DNA of 64,000 bases, taken from positions 108,589,005 to 108,653,004 of the forward strand of contig OY804575.1 of NCBI GenBank assembly GCA_963680875.1, written 5' to 3'. The notes under the pieces were generated by a model that saw only the letters and a list, made by a program, of their open reading frames with translations, searched no databases and was not told where the DNA came from. Position numbers and translations under genes: made by a program. This document shows, piece after piece, positions 1 through 11,654 of the stretch (positions are counted from its first letter, which is position 1; every line of letters begins with the position of its first letter). The DNA comes from Bathymodiolus brooksi (taxonomy: Eukaryota; Mollusca; Bivalvia; Mytilida; Modiolidae).

Positions 1-8
1 TCTGAAAC

Positions 9-1017
9 CAGGGTTGGCAAAAAAGTGGGAAATACTCTTATTTCCCAGGACGGCGGGAAATACCGGTATTTCCTGGGAAATAAGATTGATTCTTAATTTG
101 CAAATATAATGATACATGAACCTGTACACATTGTGCACTTGTTTACTGTGCATAGTGTAAATTTCTTTTGAGTTCCAGATTATTGTGATATATCTTCTTA
201 TAAATAAGCAAATTGAACATTTATTTGGAGTATAGTATAGACTAGAGTTAATCTGTTTGTAACTATATTGGCCTTACAAAAAAAAAAAAATGGATAGTGT
301 TAATGTAGAGATATATAATATTGATTTTGATAGAAATATTAAGAAAGTTATTCTTTACTTGTAATCCCTACTTTGTACCTCCCTTGTTTAGTGATTAAAA
401 CCATATTCTGACCTGCTTTTGACATGTTGTTTGTTTTACATGGATTGATTTCTAAAGGTTATTGAAGATGTGTTAATTAGTTTGTAAATACAAATTAAAA
501 AAGTTAGTCATTATTATAGCATAAAAGAAATGCCCTTAGGATATTAGATTACATGTATACAACCTGGCAAAACAATCAGCTATTAATTGTTAAGTGATTA
601 TTGTTAAATTAAGAATTAGACTTGGTCTTGTTAAAGCAGGAAAGCTTGTTTTTGCTACAGAATGTTAAGGGGGAAAGATGAAATAGATTGGTGAACTCTG
701 AAACTGTATGATTGAACTGAAAAGTGTAGATATAAAATTGTGGTGACAGTTTTAACATGTTTTTAATAAAAGTATTTTGTATAAATATTATATTTATATG
801 AAGATTACAATTTCAAAAGTTGCCTGAAGTCCTTCTTAATGGTCCTTCACCCATATTTATTAAAGTGTTAAAATGTTAAGTTTTTAGCAACTTTGAAGAA
901 ATTAATCACATCTAAAAATCATATTTCCCAGTATTTCCCACTTGAGCTAAAATTTAGAGTATTTCCCGGTAATTACCACTGGGAATTCCCGCCACTGGTA
1001 TTTCCCGACCAACCCTG
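9..1017. mobile_element. hAT-like non-autonomous DNA transposon
   Basis: The ends read CAGGGTTGGC on the left and, on the opposite strand, CAGGGTTGGT on the right, followed inside by GGGAAATA-rich sub-terminal sequence in both arms. It is flanked by a perfect 8-bp direct repeat, TCTGAAAC (1-8 and 1018-1025), which is a target-site duplication of the hAT length; CAGGG-type ends are also usual for hAT. No transposase ORF is visible in the roughly 1 kb interior, so it would need a transposase supplied in trans. It landed in the first unit of the tandem repeat that follows: the duplicated bases are the start of that unit. Confidence 0.85.
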
Positions 1018-2200
1018 TCTGAAACCGCTGAACCAAATTAAACCAAACCAGACAGGGATGGCCCCTGGGTGGGTCTCTTTCAAAATTGTGACCGACAGCC
1101 TCACCCTCCATTCAAGATGGCTGCTGTTACTAAAAATAGAAATTTCTTCAATTGTCCATTGCTGCTTTAGTATATGTCAAAATGAGCTCAAATTTTAACT
1201 GAAGCTACATGGCAAGGAGTAGTTTAACATATATTCTGGGTTTTTCTATGAATTTTTTTCTTTCAGCCGATTTATACCGATTATGCAAATTAGGCATATT
1301 TTGATAAAAGATCACATTTAAATCTTCTCCTCTGAAACCGCTAAACCAAATTAAACCAAACCTGGCAGGGATGGTCCCTGGGTGGGTCCCTTTCAAAATT
1401 GTGTCCAACAGCCCCGCCCTCCATTCAAGATGGCTGCTGTTACTAAAAATAGAAATTTCTTCAATTGTCCATTGCTGCTTTAGTATAAGTCAAAATGAGC
1501 TCAAATTTTAACTGCACTACATGGGAAGGAGTAGTTTAACATATATTCCATTTTTTTCTGTGAATTTTTTCTGTCAGCCGATTTATACCGATTATGCAAA
1601 TTAGGCATATTTTGAAATAGAAAAAAGGGGGGATGAAATTTTAATTGTCCATTGCTGCTTTAGTATAAGTCAAAATGAGCTCAAATTTTAACTGCAGCTA
1701 CATGGCAAGGAGTAGTTTAACATATATTCCGAATTTTACTGTGAAATATTTCTTTCAGCCGATTTATACCGATTATGTAAATTAGGCATATTTTGATAAA
1801 AGATCACATTTAAATCGTCTCCTCTGAACCAAATTAAACCAAACCTGGCAGGGATGGTCCCTGGGTGGGTCCCTTTCAAAGTTGTGTCCGACAGCCCCGA
1901 CCTCCATTCAAGATGGCTGCTGTTACTAAAAATAGAAATTTCTTCAATTGTCCATTGCTGCTTTAGTATAAATCAAAATGAGCTCAAATGTTAACTGCAG
2001 CTACATGGCAATGAGTAGTTTAACATATATTCTGGGTTTTTCTGTGAGATTTTTTCAGCCAGTTTATTCCATTTAGGAATATTATGAGAGGAAAATCACA
2101 TCTAAATCTTTTGCTCAGAAATTTGAGTTGAAATGATCTTTGGTCCACTTTCAAAATTATGTGCAACACCCCCATTTTCTATTAACTTTAGATGTAAAAT
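1018..2200. repeat. Tandem repeat, unit about 313 bp, 3-4 imperfect copies
   Basis: Unit starts are seen at 1018 and 1331 (TCTGAAACCGCT...), with a 5'-shortened copy from about 1640 and another from 1823. A decayed copy continues to about 2200. Each carries the same blocks: a C-rich segment, TTCAAGATGGCTGCTGTTAC, AATTGTCCATTGCTGCTTTAG, and GATTTATACCGATTATG. There is no coding capacity across copies; it resembles dispersed tandem repeats common in bivalves. Related CTCCTCT-led repeats occur at 53.1 and 57.8 kb. Confidence 0.85.
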
Positions 2201-3071
2201 TGAAAACCAGGTGGGCGATTACAGGTTCCTGGGAGCCTCTAGTTTTTCTTTGTTGTTTTTTTTTCTTTTTTTTTGTCCATGACCATGGTTGTGAGAATTA
2301 TTTAAAGATTTGTCAGAGTATTAAAACTGTACTGTACTTTAACAATATACAAATTTCGTCAACAGCCAATAATTTAAAATATTGAATTAACTGTTAATAT
2401 TCTAAGGGGAAATTTCTCACCAATTTTCAATTGTGTTCTTGAATATAAATGTTCTATGTAAAGTTGTTAAACCATGTACACATGAAATGAAGGTTTTTTT
2501 TGACAAAGTTTGTTAATTATGAATCAATTTCATGAAAACAATGTGATGAATACCCAGTAGATATTTCTGCTTCTGCCAATGCAAATGTTTTCAAAAGTGT
2601 GAATGCTGTTTGCATTGTAGTTGTTCCATGTTAAAAAAAAAAGGGAGCAGTTATATTAATTAAGAATTGCCTAAAACATTAGATCAGATTTTAGTAGAAT
2701 ATTATCTTGTAAAAAATTAATTATACCCCAAATAAACAAAATATGGACATCATTACTGACAAACAATCGGTTCAGGCCTGATACAATTTATGTCTGATAG
2801 ATGGCAGTTTATCTGACATGTCCAACAAAATTTCGCAAAGACTGGGGAAAATATTGTTACCAATTCCTTTTTATATTGGAATACATGTGTACTACTTTTG
2901 CCTGTCTACAACTAGAATATCTATATTTTCTGAGCATTTTGTTTGTTTGTTTGTTGTTGATGTTTCTACTTATAATAGATTATCAGTGATATACCCAGTT
3001 TGTTATTGAGAGGGTTGTAATCATATAATTTCAGTTAGAATAATAATAATAATAAAAATACTTGTATATGT
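2201..3071. other. Intergenic, AT-rich, nothing recognised
   Basis: Contains only short T and A runs (for example around 2255-2275). No open frame with family resemblance and no repeat partner elsewhere in the window. Confidence 0.6.
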
Positions 3072-3084
3072 GGTTTTCAAGTGT

Positions 3085-3867
3085 CTAGGACAAACGCTCC
3101 CCTAGGACAAAAGCCCCCATGACAAAAAGCCCCCCAATAATGATGAAAAGTAAAAGTTAAAGTTTTTTTGTTATACATTTTTTTATATTGATAGTGATAT
3201 TAGATATATTAAAGTATAAAGGAAAAAAAAATTAATTTAATTTAAAAAAATTTAATACTTATAGAAAAACATTTCTTCACATTTTGTTTATTATTATTAA
3301 CATTTTTATTTATAAAGTGTAAATTACAAAAGAAAAACTGATAATTTGTTTATAAATTAAAGTCAATACATTTCATTTTTTTCTGTGTCATTGTTCAACT
3401 GTTTGGATTTGTAAAATTTTCTTTGTGTTTTCTAACATGATTCAAGATTTTGTGTACCTCTGTATTTTAATTCCTTGTGTCTGTATACTGTACAAATATT
3501 TATATCTTTGTGTCTTTGCACAACTGCCTATGCAACCATTGCCTATCATCACTGATGTGAGTATGAACCTCTATCAGGGAGATGTGTACAACATTATGTG
3601 ATAAAGATAATTCAAAAAATAACTTTAATTTATAAACAAAATATCCGTTTTTCTTTTGTAATTTACACTTAATAAATATAAATGTTAATAATAATAAACA
3701 AAATGTGAAGAAAAGTATTAAAAAAAAATTAATTAATTTTTAATTTTTTTTCCTTTATACTTTAATATATCTAATATCACCATCAATATAAAAAAAAACA
3801 TTTTACTTTTCATCATTTCATCATTATTGAGGGGCTTTTGTCCTAGGGGGGCTTTTGTCCTGTTCCC
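3085..3867. mobile_element. Foldback element with AGGACAAAAGCCCC-type ends
   Basis: Two arms of roughly 270 bp are inverted copies: the left carries GGACAAAAGCCCCC motifs, AATAATGATGAAAAGTAAA and ATATTAGATATATTAAAGTA; the right carries their reverse complements in the opposite order. The outermost part of each arm is itself a short tandem of the GGACAAAAGCCCC motif. The element is bracketed by a 13-bp direct repeat GGTTTTCARGTGT (3072-3084 and 3868-3880, one mismatch), which could be a target duplication although 13 bp is long for a cut-and-paste element. The spacer (about 3375-3610) holds a SINE fragment. No ORF of note. Confidence 0.75.
3522..3606 (+). mobile_element. SINE family A head fragment inside the foldback
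   Basis: The bases from ACTGCCTATGCAACCATTGC through CAACATTATGTGATAAAG match, with decay, the tRNA-like head and start of the body of the SINE copies at 58.8 and 60.9 kb. It is an old partial copy caught in the spacer of the foldback element. Confidence 0.6.
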
Positions 3868-3880
3868 GGTTTTCAGGTGT

Positions 3881-5464
3881 TTTTTTTTTATTTGTATGAG
3901 ATTTATGTACTGTTTAATATAAATTTTCACTGCCATTTTTTGTTGTCTTAAATGTACCTGTACATGAAATAATGCTTGGTCCAATATAATACATACATAT
4001 CATAAAATTATAAGTTTTTGCCAATTGCTTCTTTTTTTTTTTCCTTTTTCGTAATGCCTAAATGGATTTTTTTATATTCATAGACCATTTAATTTCAGTA
4101 AGGCAGGTAAAAAATGTTTTTCCATTCTATATAAGTAAATACCTATTTATTTTGGACGATGCATATTCATACTTTGTTGATATTTGTACGTTAACTGGAC
4201 AATTTGACACTTAATGTTTTTTTGTTCAATAATCTTGCCGTCAATGTAATGTTTTGCATAATTATAAAACATCGCAATTAGCTTGAGTATAATTGATATA
4301 AAAATGAGATTACTAAAATTTGACATTTATATTTATAACGTTATGAATAATTTATTTTGCATAATTTCAAAAGCAGTACTGTTTTAGAAACAGATAAATT
4401 TATATTTAATTGAAATATTAATTCCATCTGCTAAAATTTTGCATTTTGTCAAAGGTATTGTTGTTATCATTGTGCCATTGTCTTTAAACAATTGTAGAAA
4501 TTTTTTTAAATGTCTAAATATTTTGTAAATATAAAAATAACCAATGGTACAATATACATATGAAATATTTTTAATATATAGGTGAGAAATTGAAGTTGCA
4601 AAGAGTTTCACATGAAATAAATTGTTGGTGCAATTTTTATTTATTTACACAAAAAGGGCTATTCTAGATAAATAAATATAAAGTAGGAATCAATAACAGT
4701 GATAATATATATTTTGTTTCTATAAATGGGAGCTATTTACACAGAATGTTACTTATATCATAGCAATAGTAACTTGTGAAGGAATTTCAAGGACTAATCT
4801 ATGGGAACTAGATCAATTGTGGACCACAACCCATAATATAAAAATTCCTTCCTATTCCTCCATAGATTTAACGATTGAAAGCCCATTAATTGTAAAATTA
4901 ATAATATACTAAAAGAACACAAAAATATCTGAAGCACTATTTTCCATGTTGTGTTTTGTGTCTTTTAATTTCATGGTCACAATCACCTGTAATATTATTC
5001 CATATAGAAGATATTTTTGTACAAGTTTTGACACAGTCTTTACATGCCACAGATAAGTGGCCTAATACAAATATGACATGACATTTAAAAAGAAACTTGG
5101 AAGGACAACAAATAAAATAGAATATTTATGTTTACTTTTTGTATTTATTAACAATTTACTCTTGTTTTGTTTTATTATTTTGGTATTTATTTTTGTATAC
5201 AGTGCTTGCTATCTATATATATAATGAGAAAACATTCAATGCAATTTTGTTTTTTGAGTTTTTTTTTCTGTTTTATGTTTTACATATTTTTTGCTTGTTT
5301 AATGTACTGGTGTATGTTATAAAGTGTACATTTTATACAATTGGATCATCTTTTATATTTATTATTTATAGTGTGTCACAATAAGTTTGTATGTAAATAT
5401 TTCAATTTTTTAATAGTATTGTGTTTTGAAACATTTCCCATACACTGGAATCACCATTCATTTG
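3881..5464. other. Intergenic, AT-rich, nothing recognised
   Basis: Low-complexity T/A runs and short hydrophobic-looking open frames that follow from T-richness. No domain, splice pattern or repeat partner seen. Confidence 0.6.
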
Positions 5465-5528
5465 ACAATAAAACTGACTGCCACAATATGACTGAAAGTG
5501 GCATTAAACACCATAACCCTAACCCATT
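5465..5528 (+). mobile_element. SINE family A tail fragment
   Basis: The stretch AATAAAACTGACTGCC through GAAAGTGGCATTAAACACC is the conserved 3' body of the SINE A copies elsewhere in the window; the head is missing. Confidence 0.7.
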
Positions 5529-5620
5529 CATTTGATGATGTAAGAGTAGTGAACAACATTGAAAAATTCACCAACTACAATTCCTGATATTTACGTACGT
5601 GAAAATTTTCAGGCCAGCTT

Positions 5621-5728
5621 TATCTAACTTAGAAAAGGGAAATAACATAGTTTATTATCTCCCTTATCTAACTTGGTAAAGGGAAATAACTTAGTTTATT
5701 ATCTCCCTTATCTAACTTGATAGAGGGG
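5621..5728. repeat. 44-bp minisatellite, about 2.4 copies
   Basis: TATCTAACTT recurs at 5621, 5665 and 5709, with AGGGAAATAAC and TAGTTTATTATCTCCCT between. The sequence is unrelated to the large 44-bp satellite at 23.4-34.9 kb; the shared length is coincidence. Confidence 0.85.
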
Positions 5729-5940
5729 AATAAATTACAACTCTTTCTCTTTGATTAGAAATATATGGAGACCTTATTCTCTGTCCACATCTAAGTGATT
5801 AATCTTATGTTAAAATAATGAATGTTGACTATAGTATTCAGAAGTCCTGATTGTTGTCTTTGGCCAACATCTCTTTTGGATAATATTACATTATTAAGGT
5901 ATATGGGAACTCAGAATGTTGGAAGATTCAAAGAAAAGTT

Positions 5941-6054
5941 TAATTTACATTAAATGGAATGAATCAGGGTTATGAAAGAATCATGCTCTACCTCCTCTAA
6001 TTTACATTAAATGGAATGAATCAGGGTTATGAAAGAATCATGCTCTACCTCCTC
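5941..6054. repeat. Perfect 57-bp tandem duplication
   Basis: Bases 5941-5997 are repeated without change at 5998-6054 (each begins TAATTTACATTAAATGG). The absence of differences suggests a recent slippage or end-joining duplication. Confidence 0.9.
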
Positions 6055-7882
6055 TATTAGGGATACTGGGAAAATAGTATAGTTTTTATATAATTTTGAA
6101 GCTTTTTCAATGTTATTTAAATGATAGCATGGAAATTTTTCAAAAAAAACCCAAAGCAAATATGAATATAAAAAAAGTGCTTAAAACTAATGCAGTGCAA
6201 TAACTAAAATTTAATTAAAAAAAAAAGAATGCAATATTATATTGTTTGTAATAGTAGATAATATATATATAATAGGAATTTATAGCTGTGGCATTTTTTA
6301 TACACCAGTAAAAATTGTGATAAACAATGATATAGTCTATTAACAATTGGTGTGCTTTAGTTTATATATTTATCCAATAATACTAAAATTTTAATTCAAA
6401 CAAATGTTTCAAATTGGATGTTTTGACCCATATTCCATATTATACTTTAAGTAAGAGGTCCAAAAGGGTAATCTATTTTTGCCATCCAAGTACAGATCAA
6501 GTTGAAATGTTTAGTCCTGACAGTTTCCATGAAAAACAATATATGGTAAAAGTCTATAATTGACGAGTGATTTTTTTCTTCTGGTTCAAAGTTCATGGTA
6601 ATATGTGCAGGAATGTCGTCTTTTATATATTTTTTTATAGCAAAATGAATTTTTTTATTCATCTTTCACAAAAAATGGTAAGATAACATTTTAAAAGTAT
6701 ATCAAAAGTTCTCAGGAGCTCTATTTTTGTCAGATAAAATTATTTTATTTTTTATTTGTATTTTCTAATGAGACATAGTTAGTATCCTTTATTGATCAGA
6801 AAGAATTTAAAGATTTACAGGGTTGCTAGCTGCATTTTAACCTGTCTCCAATGAGCTGTCTCCCATGGAAAAGCTTCATTTACAAAAGGAATTCAGATCT
6901 TTGCACTGGCAGTTTAGAATTTAAACACAAAAAATTTATACACCAAATTTCAAAATAATCTTGAGTGTTCACTGACAAATAAATCATTGTTTCTATACTT
7001 TTTATATGAAGCAGAAAATAAACTAAGCTCTTTGATTGTATCATGTTCCATGTATAAATCCCATTTATGTTTTTAATTCTGATATGTATATGCTAACTTT
7101 GATTTGATATCAACGAGAGTATGTTTATTGAGGATTTGTCCATGTAAAATCATGTTGGAAATCAACGATAATAGATTTGTATCATGCTGATTGCTTGATA
7201 ATTGATATTATCGTGTGTAAAGATCGAAGGAAAAAATTACAAATAATAGATAAATATATATTATATATAAATCTGTCCATTTCAATAAATCTTATTCAGT
7301 GTAAAATAAAATTTGTAAATATATTTATAAAATATATAATGTATATATTAAATATATATATATATATATATAAAGTGGGATTTATGGAGTAATTGGTTCA
7401 TATATATCTTATTTTAATATATGGAGAAAGTATTACATACACTACTGTTTGTATATGATCTGTTAATGTAAATATTGAGATCTGTAAGATTATTTTTCAG
7501 TACATCTGTCTCTTTGTTCTTGCTGTATAGATATATATCTTCAAATTTTAGATTTTGTAGAACAATGTAAATATATAGTGCAGTAAAATAATTTAAAATC
7601 TATATTTGGTGGGTTTTTTTTGGTTTCTAACTAAACAATGGTGTTGGTCGAAACGATATCTCCTTTGGACCCGAAAAAATTATATATTTGGGCCAAGAAT
7701 AGATATGTGTTTGGACCAAAAATAAAATTTGCATTTGAGCAAATTTTTAAAAAAATATATGTTATACTAAAATGATTTTTGAAAAATATTTTTATATATA
7801 TCATTTTGATTTTGCTCTGAGCTTCAGAAGGCTCTTTTGTCCACACTTAAGGTTAAAAGCATCATTGCATGTTTCACTTGTG
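6055..7882. other. Intergenic, AT-rich, with a TA microsatellite
   Basis: No gene recognised. A (TA)n run lies at about 7352-7372. The remainder is unique AT-rich sequence. Confidence 0.6.
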
Positions 7883-8639
7883 CAGTCTGCGACGTTAGCC
7901 ACTAGCCCGATGCCCGCGGCTAGTAAAATAACGAGAGGGCTAGTTAAAGCTTTATAATGCTAGCCCAAACGTATTCAGATAACTTCTTGGTACGATTATT
8001 TGTATGTGTGATGCCGCTGTTTGTTTACCCTTACAAATGCATTTGTCACGTTGTTATCCTCATGGAGTTCACCTGAATCAAGTTCGGAATATGCTTTGTA
8101 TCGTGGTTAACAAGAGAAAAATCCAGAGAGATTCCGTTTTGATAATATGACTAATTACCGATAAAAATATTCCAACAACGACCCACCTGCCAACTAGGAA
8201 GATCTCCGGACTCCTCGTACAACGAGGTGGTATTATAAGACCCTCATTTATATAAGATAACGTTTTTGATCGCTGTTCTTAGCTAATAAATGACTATTTC
8301 TAAATTTTTATCACATTTACTTCTCTTCTAGTCGACTGCATGCTTTTTTCATTTCCATGTACGTTGCTGTCTGTACAATTTGATCGAATCAGTTGGTAAT
8401 TAGCTGATGTAAACATGCATGTGCAATTAATGAATATCATCAAGTTCAATAAATGATACATTGGGTTAAAGGTGCCAAGCCTGGCAAGGCTTCAGTTAAG
8501 CGGAAATGTGAACCAGAGGAGGTACAAGAAAGAATTTATATCTTTTATTCGGGCTAGTTAAAATCAGGGAGGGAAAGTGAATTGTGGGACCTGACTTGCC
8601 CCCTGGGCTAGTTGTTGAAAAAGTTTTTGTCACAGACTG
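7883..8639. mobile_element. Probable TIR element with CAGTCTGYGAC ends
   Basis: The left end reads CAGTCTGCGAC and the right end, on the other strand, CAGTCTGTGAC. Both arms then carry CTAGCCC motifs in inverted arrangement (7903-7960 and 8550-8612). About 757 bp long, no transposase ORF, and no clean target duplication found, so the superfamily is left open. Confidence 0.6.
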
Positions 8640-10060
8640 CTTATGTATGTATTCAGAACATATTCTGCAAATTGTTCACATATAGAATCTTGTGGGACTG
8701 CACTAAACAGGTCCTCAACAAATGAGTGATATTTCCCAATCTCGGTTTCAATGTTGCAGTAATTGGCTCTTAGCCCAATGGTCTATTTTTCTCCAACATG
8801 CTTGGCCTATGTGGAATGGGCAACCCCAGGAAATATTTCACTAATGACAACTTTGTGTGCTGCTTTCTTACAAGAGTTCAGATTGTATGGAGGGTAGCAT
8901 AAAACATGGAACACCTATATTTATTTACCTGTAATGTATTGGCTGAGGTAACAAATACGGTAGTATATGTGACCCAAACGTAGCCTCTTTTTTGGCCCGA
9001 ATGTAATTTGAACCTAAACAAGCATTTTTGTGTGGATACAAATTAAACATGTTACTTTTGTTTATTGACATTGTGGATTTTATTCCTAGAGAATCATCAA
9101 TGACTGTTGATATGATGGATTGATTTTTGGAAACTATGTGGTGTCATCCTGATTGTACCACTTTTAACAATTACAGGTAAAAATGTGTGGGACAGTCAGT
9201 TCTGATAAGATGAGAGAACTATTTAAAAGTACTTGACTTAATAGTTTAGTACCAGTACTCATATGAGGGTGATGTTTTAAAAGTCTGAATACATACCACT
9301 AGCTCCAACATAAGTATGGGTTGTGAAATATAAACTCCATACTGGGAATAGTTGGTATATTACCTCCAAGGTGTGGAATATGGATAAAGGCAAAACTGAA
9401 GTGGTCTCTTTTGCTATTGGGTCTGGTAGAAAGTTGACCATTGCTGCAAATTGAAGGTAAATGTCAAGAAATGAGGCAGAGGAAGCTGTTTCTGTTGTTT
9501 CTGTTGTTCCTTTTACATAGATTAATGGAATCAAGTTAGCTGTGTGTATTATTAATTAACAGAACATCATCAATTGAATATGAGATTAAAGGCTTTATCT
9601 TCTGTATATATTTTTTTTGGGGGGGGGGGGGGGGGGAGGGGTATAAACTCTGCCTTATACTTGTAGGAGTAAAGTAAAAGAACAGAGAGAAAGGAAAGGT
9701 GTACCATTTGTTCCTATAGGGATGTCGTTGATTTTGATTTAAATCAGAAAAATAAAATGTACAAAGTAAGAGAGAAACAAACCTGATACATGTATGGAGA
9801 AGTCTGGTATAATACACAATGCATAGAAGTTTAAAATTATAACCGTTTGTTGTCCATATGGAGTAAATGGCATGTATGATGATGCAAGTATAATGATGTT
9901 TTAAGATTTGTAGCGTTGACCGAAGTACATGTTGAATGAAGCCCGGTAGCGCTTAACATAAGAAATATACTTCTGTCAACGGTTTTACAACCCTAATAAA
10001 ATAACAAAAGATAGCATTGAATAATTACATTTTTATATTATAAAATACAATTGAAATTAT
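8640..10060. other. Intergenic; G run and a possible decayed reading frame
   Basis: An uninterrupted run of G lies at about 9619-9636. On the minus strand from about 8790 down to 8637 a 50-codon open stretch looks protein-like in composition (contains NIETEIGKYHSFVEDLF) and is preceded in the same frame by two stops; I do not recognise the family. Otherwise nothing seen. Confidence 0.4.
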
Positions 10061-10062
10061 TA

Positions 10063-10362
10063 TTATTTGCTTAAGAGGAGTTTGAAGATACCAAAGGGGT
10101 AATCGGAATCGGTAAATCGAAGAACAGACAACACAATGGCAAAAAGAAAAAAAAGACTAGTGACACCCGTTGTGTTAATATAGTTACAAGCCCATTGACA
10201 AGTCATGAATGAGAAAAGGACGGGAAGTGTGTACGACAAGTGGAACATATCCGTGATCATTTGTGGACACAGATATTCCATAACGTCAACCAAGTCATGG
10301 TGGCGACTAAAACTTTGAAGTGATGACTTCAACTTAACCAATAGGAACCCTTGTTAGCAGCA
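10063..10362 (-). pseudogene. 3' end of a bivalve reverse-transcriptase retroelement (copy 1)
   Basis: On the minus strand this reads as the C-terminal part of a widespread retroelement protein: LVKLKSSLQSF, then RHHDLVD, then ITDMFHLSYTLPVLFSFMTC. The copy at 54.2-54.7 kb shows the same segment with a different frame in the middle (DRYGIS), so this one carries a small frame disruption after RHHDLVD. It ends with the same 3' sequence (GGTATCTTCAAAC on the minus strand) as the copies at 10.9 and 54.2 kb. The thumb-like fragment at 12.85 kb belongs to a related protein. The element class is not settled from this fragment; it is dead. Confidence 0.65.
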
Positions 10363-10889
10363 ACCCTCTATCAAGGAAATCCTGATAGTAGCCACAAGCT
10401 GTGGAATGTCGTATAAACTTGGTTATATATACTCCATATGCAAGCGCTCCTGGAATGTTGCAACATATAAATGGAAAGTTCACAATGGGAAAATTAATAC
10501 TCCCCCATTTTCATCTGTTGTTGCTGTATGTATTATTAGCTTTTCGATAACGTTCGAAAACAGTTTCCGAAAGTGGGTGTGGTTGAATGATTATGCTTTT
10601 CATTGACTGATGAAGTTTCTATTCCAGACTCACGTGTCAACCTTTTGACCATTCATATGGGCTTTTCTAATTGAAATGAACACATAGTGTAATTATTAAG
10701 TTTTAAAAGTCAATCAAGGGACATAGCTAAAGCATGAGCAGTCTTATGAACTGGCCATTTTCGTTGTTGATTTGTTGAATAATTCCAAAAGATGTTAAAT
10801 ATTGTTAAGTCTTATAATGTTTCTACTGAAAAATAATTGAGGAAAAAAAAAGGTCTGAATGATAGAATTTATTCATTTTTCGACGTATA

Positions 10890-11112
10890 TAAAACAGTTT
10901 GAAGATACCAAAGGGTAATCAGAAGCCGTACATGGAAGGACAGACACTACAATGACCAAACGAAAAGGACAAACAATGGCCTACAAAATACCACACAGAA
11001 CACTAAGGATCGAGTAACACGAATCCCATTAACAACCGTGGGTGAATCCAGGTACTCTGGGGGGGTAGTCAATTCCTGCTCCATTGGTGGCACCTGTCGT
11101 GTTACTCTTGTT
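10890..11112 (-). mobile_element. 3' end of the same retroelement family (copy 2)
   Basis: Shares the terminal sequence TTTGAAGATACCAAAGGGTAATC and the following CACAATGGCCAAAAG-like and GTGGCACC...GTGTTA blocks with 10.07 and 54.25 kb, in the same orientation. Only the distal coding and 3' portion remains and it is interrupted by stops. Confidence 0.6.
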
Positions 11113-11654
11113 ACAATTTGTTAGAATTCTTTCAAATGTAAATTAAAACAACTTTCACGGTAACTGCTTATATACATGTAGATTTGCTTTTTGTGTCTGT
11201 GGAAGATTTTGTGTGTTGACTTTTGTCAAGATAAACAATTCTATGAAGAATTTCAATATTTTTTCCATACTGCCTGGTGTATCAAGCTGGATTGGGCCGG
11301 CCACCAGATGTTCTGGACGGCCAAAATTGCCTAGGCAATTTGTTCCGGTTCGGAACTTTGAGCCTAGGCTATTTGTTCCGATGCCAGGCAATATGGGCCG
11401 ACCTGCATAAACCTATATATATTTTGTAATTTACAACGTATTAACAATAAACATATTCATCTCGGCTATGTGTGTATATATTTTTTAATTCGCAATTCGT
11501 TTGTTTGTTTGTTGGCAAGCTCACTAAAATCGAAAATGTTTTGATAAAATAGCCGCGAGTGTCCCATGTGTAATACTATATATGAATGTGAACACTTGTC
11601 ATCTCAGTTCCACATTATTAAATTCATTTGTACAATATTTCACTGCACGTCAAC
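11113..11654. other. Intergenic, nothing firm
   Basis: A locally GC-richer patch (11280-11405) contains GGCCGGCC and repeated TTTGTTCCG words but no coding or TIR structure I can support. Confidence 0.5.

Noticed and set aside
5139..5535. Small hydrophobic membrane-protein ORFs
   Set aside because: Phe/Leu/Tyr-rich frames are expected from T-rich DNA; no homology, splice site or conserved pattern.
5621..5728. Relation of the 44-bp minisatellite to the big 44-bp satellite
   Set aside because: The sequences share no words beyond AT-rich chance; only the length is equal.
9536..9817. 93-codon minus ORF with a proline run
   Set aside because: The proline run is the poly-G tract read in reverse; the remainder has no resemblance to a protein family.
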